The notes: a model not told the origin generated them from the letters alone. A stretch of DNA of 64,000 bases from an uncultured Eubacteriales bacterium (GCA_900079765.1 LT599017.1:1953766-2017765), one strand, 5' to 3'. Shown: positions 34,664-43,601, counted from the stretch's first letter. Numbers and translations: made by a program.

Positions 34664-35734
34664 TTACGCCAGATCCATGAGATACTGTGCAGCCAAAATG
34701 GCGGTATTTTTCACATCATCAATGCTGACAACCCCAATTGTCGTATGAATGTACTTTTCGGGGATAGAGATACCCCCGGTTACAATACCAAAATTGTTAT
34801 AGGCAATGGCGCAGGCGTCAGTACCGCAGCGCAGCATAATGGCATGCTGATAAGGAATGCCCGCCTTCTCCCCCGCTTTTTCCAGAGATTTAACCATCTT
34901 TCTCGGCACGATGTTGCCTGTGCAGCTTTCCGGACTCCAGTCATAGAGCTCTATGGCGGGGCCCTTATCAATGTAGCAGCGTGCCGCGTCCGGATTCAGA
35001 TCATCCTGTTCCGTTGCAAGACCCACATCAATACAAAGTGCAAGCGTCGGGTCTATTCTCCGGGTCAGAACCGCCGCGCCCTTTAATCCGATCTCCTCCT
35101 GTACAGTACCGCAGGCATAAATCGTGGCCTCCGTCTCGACATCCTTAAGAGTCTGCATAATAAGCACGAGTGCTGCACAGCTGCAGCGGTTATCGACCGC
35201 CTTACCGCTGAAATAGCGGCCATTCAGCACATGGCTCTCCTTTTCGATATTCACAAAGTCGCCCTTTTTAATTCCCAGCGCACTAATTTCCTCCACATTA
35301 AAAGCGCCGACATCGATCTGTATATCGCCGAAATGAAAGCCAGCGCTCTCCTTGCCCATGGTCTGATGAATGGGTTTTCCGCCGCCCACGACACCGTAAA
35401 CCGGGCCGTTTTCGGTATGTATCGTCATCACCTGATTGACCAGCACATTGGGATTATGGTAGCCGACCGGTACGATGGTGATATAACCCTTATCCGTAAA
35501 ATCTGTCACCATAAAGCCGATTTCATCCATGTGAACCGAAATCATAATTTTAAGGTCAGGATTTTTCCCCTTCTTAACAAAAACACAGTTTCCCAGCGCG
35601 TCGGTATAGTGCTCGTCCGTAACCGGTATGAGATATTTGGCAAGCTGCTCGGATACGGCTTCCTCATTGCCGGAAATGCCGTTTAGGTCGTTAAATTCCT
35701 TTAATAAGGGCAACACTTGTTCCCGCGTGATCAT
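34664..35734 (-). CDS. M42 family metallo-aminopeptidase
   Basis: 356 residues with the M42 metal and catalytic groups: ISVHMDEIGFM near 65, GKAVDNRCSCAAL near 172-185, and the catalytic Glu pair in VQEEIGLKG near 212. These cytosolic tetrahedral enzymes remove N-terminal residues from short peptides, fitting with the importer. AGGAGG is 7 nt before ATG 35734, which overlaps the stop of the upstream ATPase gene as ATGA. Confidence 0.93.
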   Translation of the reverse strand: MITREQVLPLLKEFNDLNGISGNEEAVSEQLAKYLIPVTDEHYTDALGNCVFVKKGKNPDLKIMISVHMDEIGFMVTDFTDKGYITIVPVGYHNPNVLVNQVMTIHTENGPVYGVVGGGKPIHQTMGKESAGFHFGDIQIDVGAFNVEEISALGIKKGDFVNIEKESHVLNGRYFSGKAVDNRCSCAALVLIMQTLKDVETEATIYACGTVQEEIGLKGAAVLTRRIDPTLALCIDVGLATEQDDLNPDAARCYIDKGPAIELYDWSPESCTGNIVPRKMVKSLEKAGEKAGIPYQHAIMLRCGTDACAIAYNNFGIVTGGISIPEKYIHTTIGVVSIDDVKNTAILAAQYLMDLA

Positions 35735-36762
35735 GCGCAGTCCTCCTTGCTATCGCTCTGAGCTTTTTTCTGAAAATCCGTTGCCGCAGGCTTTGCCAGA
35801 TAGCAGGCCACCCAATGCCTTTCAGAGACCTGATACAGCGGAGGCGGTTCCGCATTGCACTTCCCTGCTATTGCCTGCGGGCAGCGGGAGTAGAAACGGC
35901 AGCCCGGTGGAACGTCCATTGCGCTTGGGATTTCCCCCTCCAGCGGTACAGAGGTTTTTTCCTCCTCCGGCAGCATCTTGGGCTTAGATGCAATAAGCGC
36001 TTTGGTATAAGGGTGCATGGTATTTTGGAAAAGCTCATCCGTATCCCCGATTTCCACCATGCTGCCAAGATACATGACCAAGACCCTGTTGCAGATATGC
36101 TCGACCACCGTGAGCTCGTGTGAGATAAAAAGCAAGGTCAGCCCGAACTTGATTTTCATATCATACAGAAGGTTTAAAATTTGTGCCTGGACGGAAACAT
36201 CCAGCGCTGAAACCGCCTCATCGGCCATAATAAAGCTTGGCGATGGAATAAGCGCCCTCACAATAGCAAGCCTTTGAAGCTGGCCGCCGCTGAGCTCATC
36301 GCTCCGGCGGGATAACGTGGATTTGTCCAGATTGACATAGTTGAGCAGCTCATATATTTTTTCCTTGGCCTCTTCCCTGCTCATGCCATCGAAAAGGGCA
36401 ACGTTCAAAAGCGATTTGCCAATGGTCATTTTGGGGTTAAACGAGGAAGATGGGTTCTGAAATACCATCTGCATGTCGCGTCTCAGCTTTTTCAATGTGG
36501 TGGGAGTCGCTTTGGCGAGGTTCGTGTCCTTAAAAAGCACTTCGCCCTCTGTCGGCTCAATAAGATTTAAAATACAGCGGCCAAGCGTCGATTTGCCGGA
36601 GCCGCTCTCCCCGACTACGCCAAGGCTTTCACCGCGGAAAATCTCAAAGCTTACGTTATCGACAGCTTTTAAAACGACTTCCTGCCTTCTTCCATTAACC
36701 TTTTTTTTTCCTACCGGGTAGTATTTTTTTAAATCCTTTACTGTAAAAAGCGTCTCGTTCAT
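35731..36762 (-). CDS. Peptide ABC transporter ATPase, DppF/OppF-like
   Basis: 343 residues. Walker A GESGSGKST near 53-61, signature LSGGQLQRL near 158, Walker B FIMADEAVSALD near 177, and the C-terminal oligopeptide extension with Cys-rich PPGCRFYSRCP. Works with the DppD-like ATPase to drive uptake. Overlaps that gene and the M42 gene by 4 nt on each side. Confidence 0.95.
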   Translation of the reverse strand: MNETLFTVKDLKKYYPVGKKKVNGRRQEVVLKAVDNVSFEIFRGESLGVVGESGSGKSTLGRCILNLIEPTEGEVLFKDTNLAKATPTTLKKLRRDMQMVFQNPSSSFNPKMTIGKSLLNVALFDGMSREEAKEKIYELLNYVNLDKSTLSRRSDELSGGQLQRLAIVRALIPSPSFIMADEAVSALDVSVQAQILNLLYDMKIKFGLTLLFISHELTVVEHICNRVLVMYLGSMVEIGDTDELFQNTMHPYTKALIASKPKMLPEEEKTSVPLEGEIPSAMDVPPGCRFYSRCPQAIAGKCNAEPPPLYQVSERHWVACYLAKPAATDFQKKAQSDSKEDCA

Positions 36763-37751
36763 GCCTCTTGCCCCCGCTCTATGGTTTTGTGGCAGGAGAA
36801 AATATGCGTGGCCGACTCCTGCCGTAATACTGGCACTGACTGCCGACAGAGATCATCCGCCATACTACAGCGTGGCGCGTAGGGACAGCCTGTAATTTTA
36901 AGTTTCAGGTCCGGCGGCGTACCCTGAATGGTGACAAGCTTTTTGCCGCGGCTCTTTGGCTGCGGAATGCTTTGCATGAGGTCACGCGTGTAAGGATGGC
37001 AAGGATTATGGAAAATCTCACTAACCTCACCGGACTCCACAATGTTTCCGGCATACATAACCGATACTCTATGGCAGATTTCGGCCACCACACCGAAATT
37101 ATGCGTAATAATTAGAACCGACATATTGCGCTTTTGCTGCAGTTTCAGCAAAAGCTGCAGGATTTGCTCCTGAACAGTGACATCTAACGCCGTTGTGGGC
37201 TCGTCCGCAATGAGTAGCTTGGGCTTGCAGGCAATCGCCATTGCAATCACGACCCTTTGCAGCATACCGCCGCTCATCTCAAACGGATATTGCTTGTAGC
37301 GATCCTCGGCTGGATGAATGCCGACATCCTCCAATAGTTTTATTGCCCGTTCCTTTGCCTCTGCTTTCATGCAAATCTTGTGCAGAAGTAAAATCTCCTC
37401 AATTTGGCTGCCGACACTGCGTATGGGATTAAGGGCCGTCATGGGGTCCTGAAAAATCATGGATATTTCCTTGCCGCGAAGCGCCTGCATTTCCCGCTGC
37501 TTTAAATCGAAAATATTCTGATCGTTATATATGATCTGTCCGCTGTACAGCATGGCCTTTTCATTGTGCAGGCGCATAATTGCCTTTGCCGTCATGGATT
37601 TGCCACAGCCGCTTTCACCGACAAGCCCATGAATCTCGCCCATTTTAATCGACATATTGATATTGCGTACCGCGCGCACAGCACCACGCGAAGACATGAG
37701 GTTAACGCTAAGGCCCTGTATTGAAACCAGATTATCTACATTATCCGACAC
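36759..37751 (-). CDS. Peptide ABC transporter ATPase, DppD/OppD-like
   Basis: 330 residues from GTG 37751; the longer frame start at 37838 would add 29 residues inside the permease gene. Walker A GESGCGKSM, signature MSGGMLQRV and Walker B LLIADEPTTALD are clear, and the C-terminal extension has CPYAPRCSMADDLC, which in related ATPases binds an iron-sulfur cluster. GTG overlaps the DppC stop region by 11 nt. Confidence 0.95.
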   Translation of the reverse strand: MSDNVDNLVSIQGLSVNLMSSRGAVRAVRNINMSIKMGEIHGLVGESGCGKSMTAKAIMRLHNEKAMLYSGQIIYNDQNIFDLKQREMQALRGKEISMIFQDPMTALNPIRSVGSQIEEILLLHKICMKAEAKERAIKLLEDVGIHPAEDRYKQYPFEMSGGMLQRVVIAMAIACKPKLLIADEPTTALDVTVQEQILQLLLKLQQKRNMSVLIITHNFGVVAEICHRVSVMYAGNIVESGEVSEIFHNPCHPYTRDLMQSIPQPKSRGKKLVTIQGTPPDLKLKITGCPYAPRCSMADDLCRQSVPVLRQESATHIFSCHKTIERGQEA

Positions 37752-38631
37752 TTTCTGCACCCACCATCTTTTTAAATTTCCTGAGCGAAGGCAGCTTTCT
37801 CTGAGCCGGATCCAAATACGCACGCGTCGCGTCGCCAAAAATATTGATGGCGACCACGGTTATGACGATCATAATGCCCGGTGCCAGTGCGACAAGCGGG
37901 CTCTTAGTTATAACAATACGGCCGTCTTCAAGCATAGCACCCCAGTCCGCCGTCGGCGGCTGAACGCCAAGGCCCAGAAAGCTCATAGCCGCAAGGTCCA
38001 AAATGGCATATCCAATATCCAGCGTCAGTTGAACGACAATTGTGGCAAGACAGTTAGGCAAGATTTCTACGACCATAATATGTAGGTTTGAATATCCGAT
38101 GGATTTTGCCGCCTCGACATATACCTTGTTTTTCTCGACCAGTACCATTGAGCGAGTCAGCTTTGCCAGCATCGGCACATAGACAATTCCAAGCGCTAAA
38201 ACAGCATTGATCACGCCACGCCCAAAGGCAGAAACGAATACAAACGCCAAAAGCAAAGACGGGAAAGATAAAATGACATCTGAAATCCGCATCAACATCT
38301 TATCAACAAAGCCGCCGTAGTAGCCGGCAATCATGCCATATGGAATCCCTATGATGGCAGAAATTAAAACAACGCCAAACGCGCTCAGAATCGTTATCCT
38401 TGAACCAATGACCAGGCGGGAGAATAAGTCACGGCCTGTTTTATCCGTCCCCAGCAGATGCTCCGGAGATGGTCCGGACAGCATATTGGCAATATCTAGC
38501 GCATTGGGATCGTGCGTTGCCAATTGATTGGCAAAGACTGCCATAAGAATAACCGACAGCAATAAAATAAGCGAGATGCATACAGGGACGGTAAAAAAGC
38601 TTTTCAGCTTTTCTTTGGTAGATTCTTTCAT
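37741..38631 (-). CDS. Peptide ABC transporter permease, DppC-like
   Basis: 296 residues, one N-terminal helix, then five or six helices with the EAA-type loop (EAAKSIGYSNLHIMVVEILPN). The GTDKTGRDLFSR motif near 60 is typical of DppC/OppC. It pairs with the DppB-like protein 18 nt upstream to form the pore. Confidence 0.95.
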   Translation of the reverse strand: MKESTKEKLKSFFTVPVCISLILLLSVILMAVFANQLATHDPNALDIANMLSGPSPEHLLGTDKTGRDLFSRLVIGSRITILSAFGVVLISAIIGIPYGMIAGYYGGFVDKMLMRISDVILSFPSLLLAFVFVSAFGRGVINAVLALGIVYVPMLAKLTRSMVLVEKNKVYVEAAKSIGYSNLHIMVVEILPNCLATIVVQLTLDIGYAILDLAAMSFLGLGVQPPTADWGAMLEDGRIVITKSPLVALAPGIMIVITVVAINIFGDATRAYLDPAQRKLPSLRKFKKMVGAESVG

Positions 38632-38649
38632 CGCCTTTTTCCCCTTTCT

Positions 38650-39588
38650 TTATTGCAGGCGGATACGCGGGTCGATAACGCCATATAGCACGTCAAGAAT
38701 GGTGCTGATTGTCATGAAGACAAACACCATGAGCATGGTAATGCCCTGCACCAGTGGATAATCAGAGGCCTTGATGCCTTCGATGAGTATGGAGCCAAGC
38801 CCGGCAAGGGAGAACACATTTTCTACGAGAACTGCGCCGACAATAAGAATACCAATTTGTGTACCTAAAATCGTGATAACCGGAATGATGGCGTTTTTCA
38901 GGCAATGTTTCAGCACAACGTTTCTGGTACTCAGGCCTTTGGAAACGGCAACCGTGTAATAGTTTGACTGCAAATGCTCGACCATACTTGACTTCATAAC
39001 TCTTGCAGTCAGCGCAATCATAGAGAAGGAAAGCGCCACTGCGGGCAGGCTTATACGCTGCAAAAACTGCCCGAAAGTCGTAAACGATCCTGTAAACGAA
39101 AAGTTAGGAGCAACCAAGGTAATCATCCAAATCATCAAAATACTAGTTAAAAACGGTGGAAATGCCACCAGAATAAGCTGTAAAACGGAAATACCCGTAT
39201 CGATAAAGCTATGCTGCTTCTCGGCTGTCAGAATACCGGTGGGGATGGCAATTAAAATAGAGATAATTGTTGCCAGAATGATGATTCCGGCTGTCACAGG
39301 CAGACGTTCCTTAATAAGCGAGGCAACAGGCTGACGGTATTTAAAGCTGACACCCAGATCGCCTTTAAAGATACCGGAAAGCCATATTTTGTATTGTTCC
39401 GGAGCGCTCTTGTCAAGATAGAATTCTCTTCTTATGTTTTCTACAGTTTCAGGTGTGGTTTGCTTTCCTCCGACAATAACCGCCACCGGATCCGCCGGAT
39501 TCAGTCTCACCATACCGAAAATGATAATACTGCTCACCGCCAGAACAATTGCGTATTGCAGAATTTTGCTTCCGATATATCTTTTCAT
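38650..39588 (-). CDS. Peptide ABC transporter permease, DppB-like
   Basis: 312 residues from ATG 39588 (GGAGGG 8 nt upstream); a longer frame from 39615 overlaps the iminopeptidase gene more and is rejected. Six helices, the N-terminal binding-protein transport region, EAA-type loop (AVSKGLSTRNVVLKHCLKN) and the ENVFSLAGLG motif. It overlaps the iminopeptidase stop by 4 nt. Confidence 0.95.
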   Translation of the reverse strand: MKRYIGSKILQYAIVLAVSSIIIFGMVRLNPADPVAVIVGGKQTTPETVENIRREFYLDKSAPEQYKIWLSGIFKGDLGVSFKYRQPVASLIKERLPVTAGIIILATIISILIAIPTGILTAEKQHSFIDTGISVLQLILVAFPPFLTSILMIWMITLVAPNFSFTGSFTTFGQFLQRISLPAVALSFSMIALTARVMKSSMVEHLQSNYYTVAVSKGLSTRNVVLKHCLKNAIIPVITILGTQIGILIVGAVLVENVFSLAGLGSILIEGIKASDYPLVQGITMLMVFVFMTISTILDVLYGVIDPRIRLQ

Positions 39589-40511
39589 GCGTGATTCCCT
39601 CCCGTGATATGACATTCAGCTCTCTGCAAAAAGCGCTCGACAAGCCGGTTATATGTTTCGCGGCATTCGGCATGCACCAGATGCGTGCCCATGAGCAGCT
39701 CCCATTCGCAATTCGGAATTCTGTCGTAAATTTGCTTGACAATATACGGAGTGGCCTCATCCATAACCCCGGAGGTCAACAGAGTGGGAATCTCGATGGT
39801 ATGCAGCTGCCCGGTAATATCCCAGTTTTTCAGCTTTCCGAGTACTGTAATTTCACTGGGGCCCTGCATAACGGCATACACTCTGCTGGGCCGTTGAAAT
39901 GATTCCTTGACGTATTCTGGATGGGGCTCAAGCATACACACATGCCGCCGGTAATATTCCGCTACCGCCTCATCATATTCCGGCCCGCTATATTCTCCGG
40001 TTTTTGCGGCGATCTCCATAGCCCTTCTATGGCGGGGCTCCAGATACCCCACAAGGCGTGCGGCTTCGCTTTCCCAAAGCGTCATCGAAGCGGGCGAGCT
40101 GGCAATCACCATACTTTTCACACCTCGTGGCTGCGCTATGGCATATTGCATAGCCAGCATTCCGCCCCAGGATTGCCCCAGGATATGTACCTCACGCAGG
40201 TTCAACGCTGCACGGACGACGTCGATCTCCTCCTGCCAGAGGAGGGTATCCCAAAAGGTATTCGGTGCTGCCATGGCCGATCTTCCACAGCCCAGCTGGT
40301 CATAATAAATCACCTCACGTCCCTCGTCCGCAAGATCATCCAGTGATTTCAGATATTCATGGCCCATTCCCGGCCCGCCATGCAGCACAAGCAAGGGAAA
40401 CTTGCCGTTTTCGCATTTACCAACGCGGCGATACCAGGTATATCCTCCTCTAAAGGCGATGGTACCTTCAGTAATCCCAGCATTCCTGTCTATTGGGGAC
40501 ACCAATAACAC
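39585..40511 (-). CDS. pip: Proline iminopeptidase-type alpha/beta hydrolase
   Basis: 308 residues of the S33 family: oxyanion HGGPGMGHE near 44, nucleophile Ser in GQSWGG near 113-118, Asp in SGVMDEATP near 248 and His in GTHLVHAE near 277. These cytosolic enzymes remove N-terminal proline (or other residues) from peptides. First gene of the operon. The frame opens at GTG 40511, but GAGGAA overlaps it; TTG 40505 or GTG 40502, 7-10 nt after that site, are more likely starts. Confidence 0.9.
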   Translation of the reverse strand: MLLVSPIDRNAGITEGTIAFRGGYTWYRRVGKCENGKFPLLVLHGGPGMGHEYLKSLDDLADEGREVIYYDQLGCGRSAMAAPNTFWDTLLWQEEIDVVRAALNLREVHILGQSWGGMLAMQYAIAQPRGVKSMVIASSPASMTLWESEAARLVGYLEPRHRRAMEIAAKTGEYSGPEYDEAVAEYYRRHVCMLEPHPEYVKESFQRPSRVYAVMQGPSEITVLGKLKNWDITGQLHTIEIPTLLTSGVMDEATPYIVKQIYDRIPNCEWELLMGTHLVHAECRETYNRLVERFLQRAECHITGGNHA

Positions 40512-40547
40512 TTCCTCGCAAACTGAAATATGGCTATCTATAAAAAA

Positions 40548-40584
40548 ACAGGCGAAGGTGCCTAACTATAGCACCTTCGCCTGT
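40548..40584 (-). terminator. Terminator-like hairpin at the very start of the peptide operon transcript
   Basis: Perfect 14-bp stem (40548-40561 with 40571-40584), 9-nt loop, followed on the minus strand by seven T. It begins within about 10 nt of the predicted transcription start and ends about 36 nt before pip. Either an attenuator or, as DNA palindrome, an operator. Confidence 0.85.
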
Positions 40585-40592
40585 TGTTACAC

Positions 40593-40621
40593 AGTATAAC
40601 GAAAAGAAATTTGAGCGTCAA
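40593..40621 (-). promoter_or_regulatory. sigmaA promoter of the peptide-uptake operon
   Basis: On the minus strand TTGACG (40621-40616), 17-nt spacer, TATACT (40598-40593). Each hexamer is one mismatch from consensus. Transcription should begin near 40586. Confidence 0.85.
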
Positions 40622-40832
40622 GACGATATGTCTAACTATGTTTATTTTTGTCATATTACTGAATATTTATAGACGTCTATCTCACGTTTTTTATAATTCG
40701 ACCAAGCCTGGTTTGTGGACTTTGCTAAAATAAACCTCTTGAAAAATGCGAATATACCTGAGAACGCAGTTTCACATAGTGAATTCTCTGCAAGATTATA
40801 CACCTATTTCTCATCGATTCTGCTAATCGCTC

Positions 40833-40862
40833 TTTACATTACACACTTTGTAATGTTATTAT
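40833..40862 (+). promoter_or_regulatory. Promoter and operator of the HTH/MFS pair
   Basis: TTTACA (40833-40838), 18-nt spacer, TATTAT (40857-40862). A perfect 8-bp inverted repeat ACATTACA/TGTAATGT (40836-40843 and 40849-40856) covers the spacer, and a further half site TGTAATG lies at 40865-40871. Autorepression by the HTH protein is inferred. Confidence 0.7.
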
Positions 40863-40886
40863 TTGTGTAATGAGGAGTGTGAAGGT

Positions 40887-41447
40887 ATGGATACAATTGT
40901 ATTGTCAGGGAAAAAAGAACTGGACATTTATATTAACCCACAGCGGCAAAACTTGCTGCGCTGTATGAGAATCGCGGGCGCGCCAATGACGCCCAAGCAA
41001 CTTTCAGATCAGCTTGGCATTTCTGCTTCGGCAGTGCAGCACCATATCAAAAAACTTGTGGAGCTTGGTATTGTCGGTCTAAGTCATACCGAACGGATTC
41101 ACGGTATTATGGCAAGCTACTACAAGGTTCTGCCGAAAACTGTCAGTATCGGCTGTCAGCTCAATGACAAAAATGACGTGCAGCGCTTTGCATTCATGCA
41201 AAATACTTTAAATTCCGTATTTTCTGGTTTTGCAGAGCATTGCCAAAAAAGTTCTGACTGCTGCATAGATGGCTATTACGGCGACCTGCTTTCTGGTATT
41301 GCTTACCTTGGGAAGGAGGAGGCTCAAGAACTTTATGGTATCATACGCGACTTTCTAGACCATCATGAGGAAAAAAGCCACCAAGGCAAGATACCGTGGG
41401 AATACGCCCTTATTGCCTATCCCCTTTCAGGTGAACAAAATGAGTAG
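40887..41447 (+). CDS. ArsR-like winged-helix regulator
   Basis: 186 residues from ATG 40887. Residues 25-80 form a winged helix of the ArsR/HTH_20 type (MTPKQLSDQLGISASAVQHHIKKL), followed by a helical domain of about 100 residues without metal-site Cys pairs, except CCIDGYY. Likely a repressor of the MFS gene, which it overlaps by 8 nt. The palindrome at 40836-40856 is the probable binding site. Confidence 0.85.
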   Translation: MDTIVLSGKKELDIYINPQRQNLLRCMRIAGAPMTPKQLSDQLGISASAVQHHIKKLVELGIVGLSHTERIHGIMASYYKVLPKTVSIGCQLNDKNDVQRFAFMQNTLNSVFSGFAEHCQKSSDCCIDGYYGDLLSGIAYLGKEEAQELYGIIRDFLDHHEEKSHQGKIPWEYALIAYPLSGEQNE

Positions 41448-42714
41448 GGTTTTTCAGGTGATCACTTTTTTTAAGGCGTTTACCACAGGTCTTATGGCCC
41501 CTGTTTTGACATTGGCGTTGCTTGCCCATGGTGCCTCCATCACGACACTGTCTTTGCTTTTAGGCACCTATTCCTTATCCATCATCGCCATGGAGATTCC
41601 CAGCGGCATTTTTGCGGATCTTTACGGCAGAAAAAAAGCTGCTCTTTTTGCATGTCTTCTTTCTGTCTTCTCCTATTGTCTACTATTGGCTGCAAACGCG
41701 GCCCCACTTCTGTTTGGTTGCATGATAACAAATGGTCTGGCCCGTGCATTTTCCTCTGGCAGCATCGACTCCTGGGCAATTGATGATGCCGTAGCAAACG
41801 GCAGAAACCTTACTAAAGTGACGAGCCAGCTCTCCATTCTTGAAAGTGTTGGGCTAGCCGGTGGGGCGCTTGTGGGCGGGTGGCTGTCAGGCCTCGGAAA
41901 TCAGTACGTGGGTAACAATCTACTGAGCCTTTTACTTTATGTTATGCTATTTTTTCTGATCCTTATTTTTGCCAAAGAGCATTGGGAGCCTGGGAATGTT
42001 CTGCAAAAAAATGAGGCTTTCCGAATTGGCATGCAAATCAAAGATAGTATTGGTTTTGTGGCGCAAAAAGGCTTAATGCGTGTGCTCCTTTTAATTGTGT
42101 TTTTTACAGGCGTCGCACTTTTTTCTATAGAAACCTATTGGCAGCCTGCGCTTAAGGCCCTTTCCTCTCAAACGTGGCTTTTGGGTGTGGTCAGCTTTGC
42201 GGGCTTTTTCTGCGTAATTTTAGGCAGTAAGGCGGCGGAACTCCTGCTTATAAAAAAAACGGACCGCGGGACGGTATTGCTGCTTGCATGTAAAGCTATG
42301 TTTGGCATAAGCCTAATTATTTTGAGATTTCAGATTCAATCCTCACTTTTTATTGGCACGTATATGCTGACGTATTTTTTCGTTGGCGGCGGTAGTGTGA
42401 TAGAAAATACGCTCTTAAACCGAATGGTTTCCCCCGGTCTGCGGGCAAGCGTACTTTCCCTCTTTTCCTTTGTTCTGCAGACCGGTGGGCTTGTTACTTC
42501 TTTACTTGGCTATCTGGTAAGCGCACAGATGGATTTTCGAAATATGTGGTTGATATCCGGTATCTTGCTTTCACTTGGCGCAGTTTTTTTTGCATTAATA
42601 CGATTCCGTGAGTGCCCTGAAGCAGCCACCGAGAACGCAGTACAGTTGCCTGACACAGGTAGCGCGGAAAAACCGCCCAAAGCTCCATCCTATTTAACAG
42701 AAACCAATCCTTAA
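41440..42714 (+). CDS. MFS transporter
   Basis: 424 residues, about twelve membrane helices. MFS loop 2-3 motif GIFADLYGRKKAAL near 55-68 and the arginine-lined helix TM4 (NGLARAFSSG) are seen. AGGTGA is 6 nt before ATG 41440; the frame is open from 41365, inside the regulator, but that start has no site. The C-terminal 30 residues are polar. Coupled to the regulator by an ATGAGTAG-type overlap, typical of a drug efflux pump and its repressor; the substrate is unknown. Confidence 0.9.
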   Translation: MSRVFQVITFFKAFTTGLMAPVLTLALLAHGASITTLSLLLGTYSLSIIAMEIPSGIFADLYGRKKAALFACLLSVFSYCLLLAANAAPLLFGCMITNGLARAFSSGSIDSWAIDDAVANGRNLTKVTSQLSILESVGLAGGALVGGWLSGLGNQYVGNNLLSLLLYVMLFFLILIFAKEHWEPGNVLQKNEAFRIGMQIKDSIGFVAQKGLMRVLLLIVFFTGVALFSIETYWQPALKALSSQTWLLGVVSFAGFFCVILGSKAAELLLIKKTDRGTVLLLACKAMFGISLIILRFQIQSSLFIGTYMLTYFFVGGGSVIENTLLNRMVSPGLRASVLSLFSFVLQTGGLVTSLLGYLVSAQMDFRNMWLISGILLSLGAVFFALIRFRECPEAATENAVQLPDTGSAEKPPKAPSYLTETNP

Positions 42715-42870
42715 CGGCACTTCTCTTGGTATAGAGACTATACAAGAGAAAAAGCAAGGGGGTGAGATCATTTTTTCTGAACCGTGTCCGAACCGGAGCA
42801 ATTAATGCAAGTTCGCTCACACCTGCTAACGCCATCGGTTCAACCGGGATTACCGCCTCACACCACCAAA

Positions 42871-42972
42871 AATACGCCCCTAGAGACAGCTCCCTAGAGG
42901 CGGCGTTCATTACTCCGAGTGATAGAGGCTCTTCGTTGCTCTATGCATGGGCGTGGCAAAGTGGTATAATTG
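42871..42972 (+). repeat. Composite repeat copy 1: hairpin plus extended -10
   Basis: Left part is a hairpin (outer ACGCC 42874-42878 with GGCGT 42902-42906; inner CTAGAGA/TCCCTAG). Right part, 42909-42972, aligns with 44008-44069 and ends in TGGTATAAT at 42962-42970. It supplies the probable promoter of the small gene at 43014. The 150 bp before it hold an imperfect hairpin at 42722-42749 and no gene I accept. Confidence 0.6.
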
Positions 42973-43013
42973 CAAGCAAGTACCATAATAATGCTATGAT
43001 AGGAGATGCCCGG

Positions 43014-43229
43014 ATGGATGACCACAATAAAGACCCACAAGACAACGAGCCAACTGATGAGGACACAGATGAAAGCGAGACAAATTACATAGGCGTTTTT
43101 CTGCCTATCGGCATCGCGATGGGTGTTTCACTTGGAGTTATGCTTGACAATTTAGCTATGGGAATCTCCCTAGGCACCTCGCTTGGCTTATTGATCGGCA
43201 TAACCATCCGCTCAAAAAAGAAGAAATAA
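43014..43229 (+). CDS. Small glycine-zipper-like membrane protein
   Basis: 71 residues. Residues 1-27 are very acidic (DDHNKDPQDNEPTDEDTDE); 28-65 hold two short hydrophobic segments with glycine spacing GxxxGVSLGVMxxxxxxGISLGxSLGLLIG, then KKKK. AGGAG is 8 nt before ATG 43014 and the repeat-borne TATAAT is 44 nt upstream. A longer frame to 42762 crosses the repeat and is rejected. Function unknown. Confidence 0.65.
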   Translation: MDDHNKDPQDNEPTDEDTDESETNYIGVFLPIGIAMGVSLGVMLDNLAMGISLGTSLGLLIGITIRSKKKK

Positions 43230-43258
43230 GATTAGACCAGCAATGAGCCTACGTAAAA

Positions 43259-43277
43259 ACCGTCCCTTGGGGGCGGT
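43259..43277 (+). terminator. Short terminator after the 71-residue gene
   Basis: 8-pair stem with one G-U pair (43259-43266 with 43270-43277), loop TTG, then CTTTGTG. From here to 43601 there is no plus-strand gene; a CCGGAC/GTCCGG hairpin lies near 43293-43318. Confidence 0.5.
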
Positions 43278-43412
43278 CTTTGTGCTGCAGAGCATAGAGA
43301 AAACCGGACACCCACTCCCTACGTCCGGCCCACCCTAAAACAATAATTATATTGATTGGGAGATCGATGAATTTATTGGCAGGTGGTGCTATACATTTGG
43401 AATCCTAGAGGC

Positions 43413-43450
43413 AACCGCCCCCAGGGAGCAATCCCGAGCGGCGGTTTTCT
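43413..43450 (+). repeat. Hairpin member of the composite repeat family
   Basis: Outer stem AACCGCC/GGCGGTT (43413-43419 with 43440-43446), inner GGGA/TCCC with GCAA loop, then TTTTCTTT. Same build as the hairpins at 42874 and 44605. Could end transcription. Confidence 0.6.
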
Positions 43451-43545
43451 TTATGCCTTATTTCCCGCCCTGGGGAATGTCGGCCTCAGCTTGTCCCCCG
43501 TCTCCATCGCTGAATTAATTAGTGATATATCGTAACGAAGCAAAA

Positions 43546-43582
43546 AGACAGCCCGCAAGCTGTAAGGGCTTGCAGGCTGTCT
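43546..43582 (-). terminator. Terminator of the 46-residue peptide gene
   Basis: 14-position stem with one mismatch (43546-43559 with 43569-43582); on the minus strand followed by TTTTTG. It starts 20 nt after the peptide stop codon. Confidence 0.8.
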
Positions 43583-43601
43583 GGTGTCCAGTATAGTTAG
43601 A

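Noticed and set aside
42494-42910. Minus-strand frame of 138 codons across the MFS 3' end and the repeat
   Set aside because: It overlaps the MFS gene and the composite repeat and has no ribosome site or known fold. Similar phantom proteins are often annotated from repeats of this kind.
42762-43013. N-terminal extension of the 71-residue membrane protein
   Set aside because: It crosses the hairpin and TATAAT of the repeat, and its GTG has the purine run directly against it; ATG 43014 has a properly spaced AGGAG.
43369-43410. Tiny 13-codon frame with GGGAGA upstream, before the repeat hairpin at 43413
   Set aside because: Too short to judge; no other support, though a leader peptide before a hairpin was considered.
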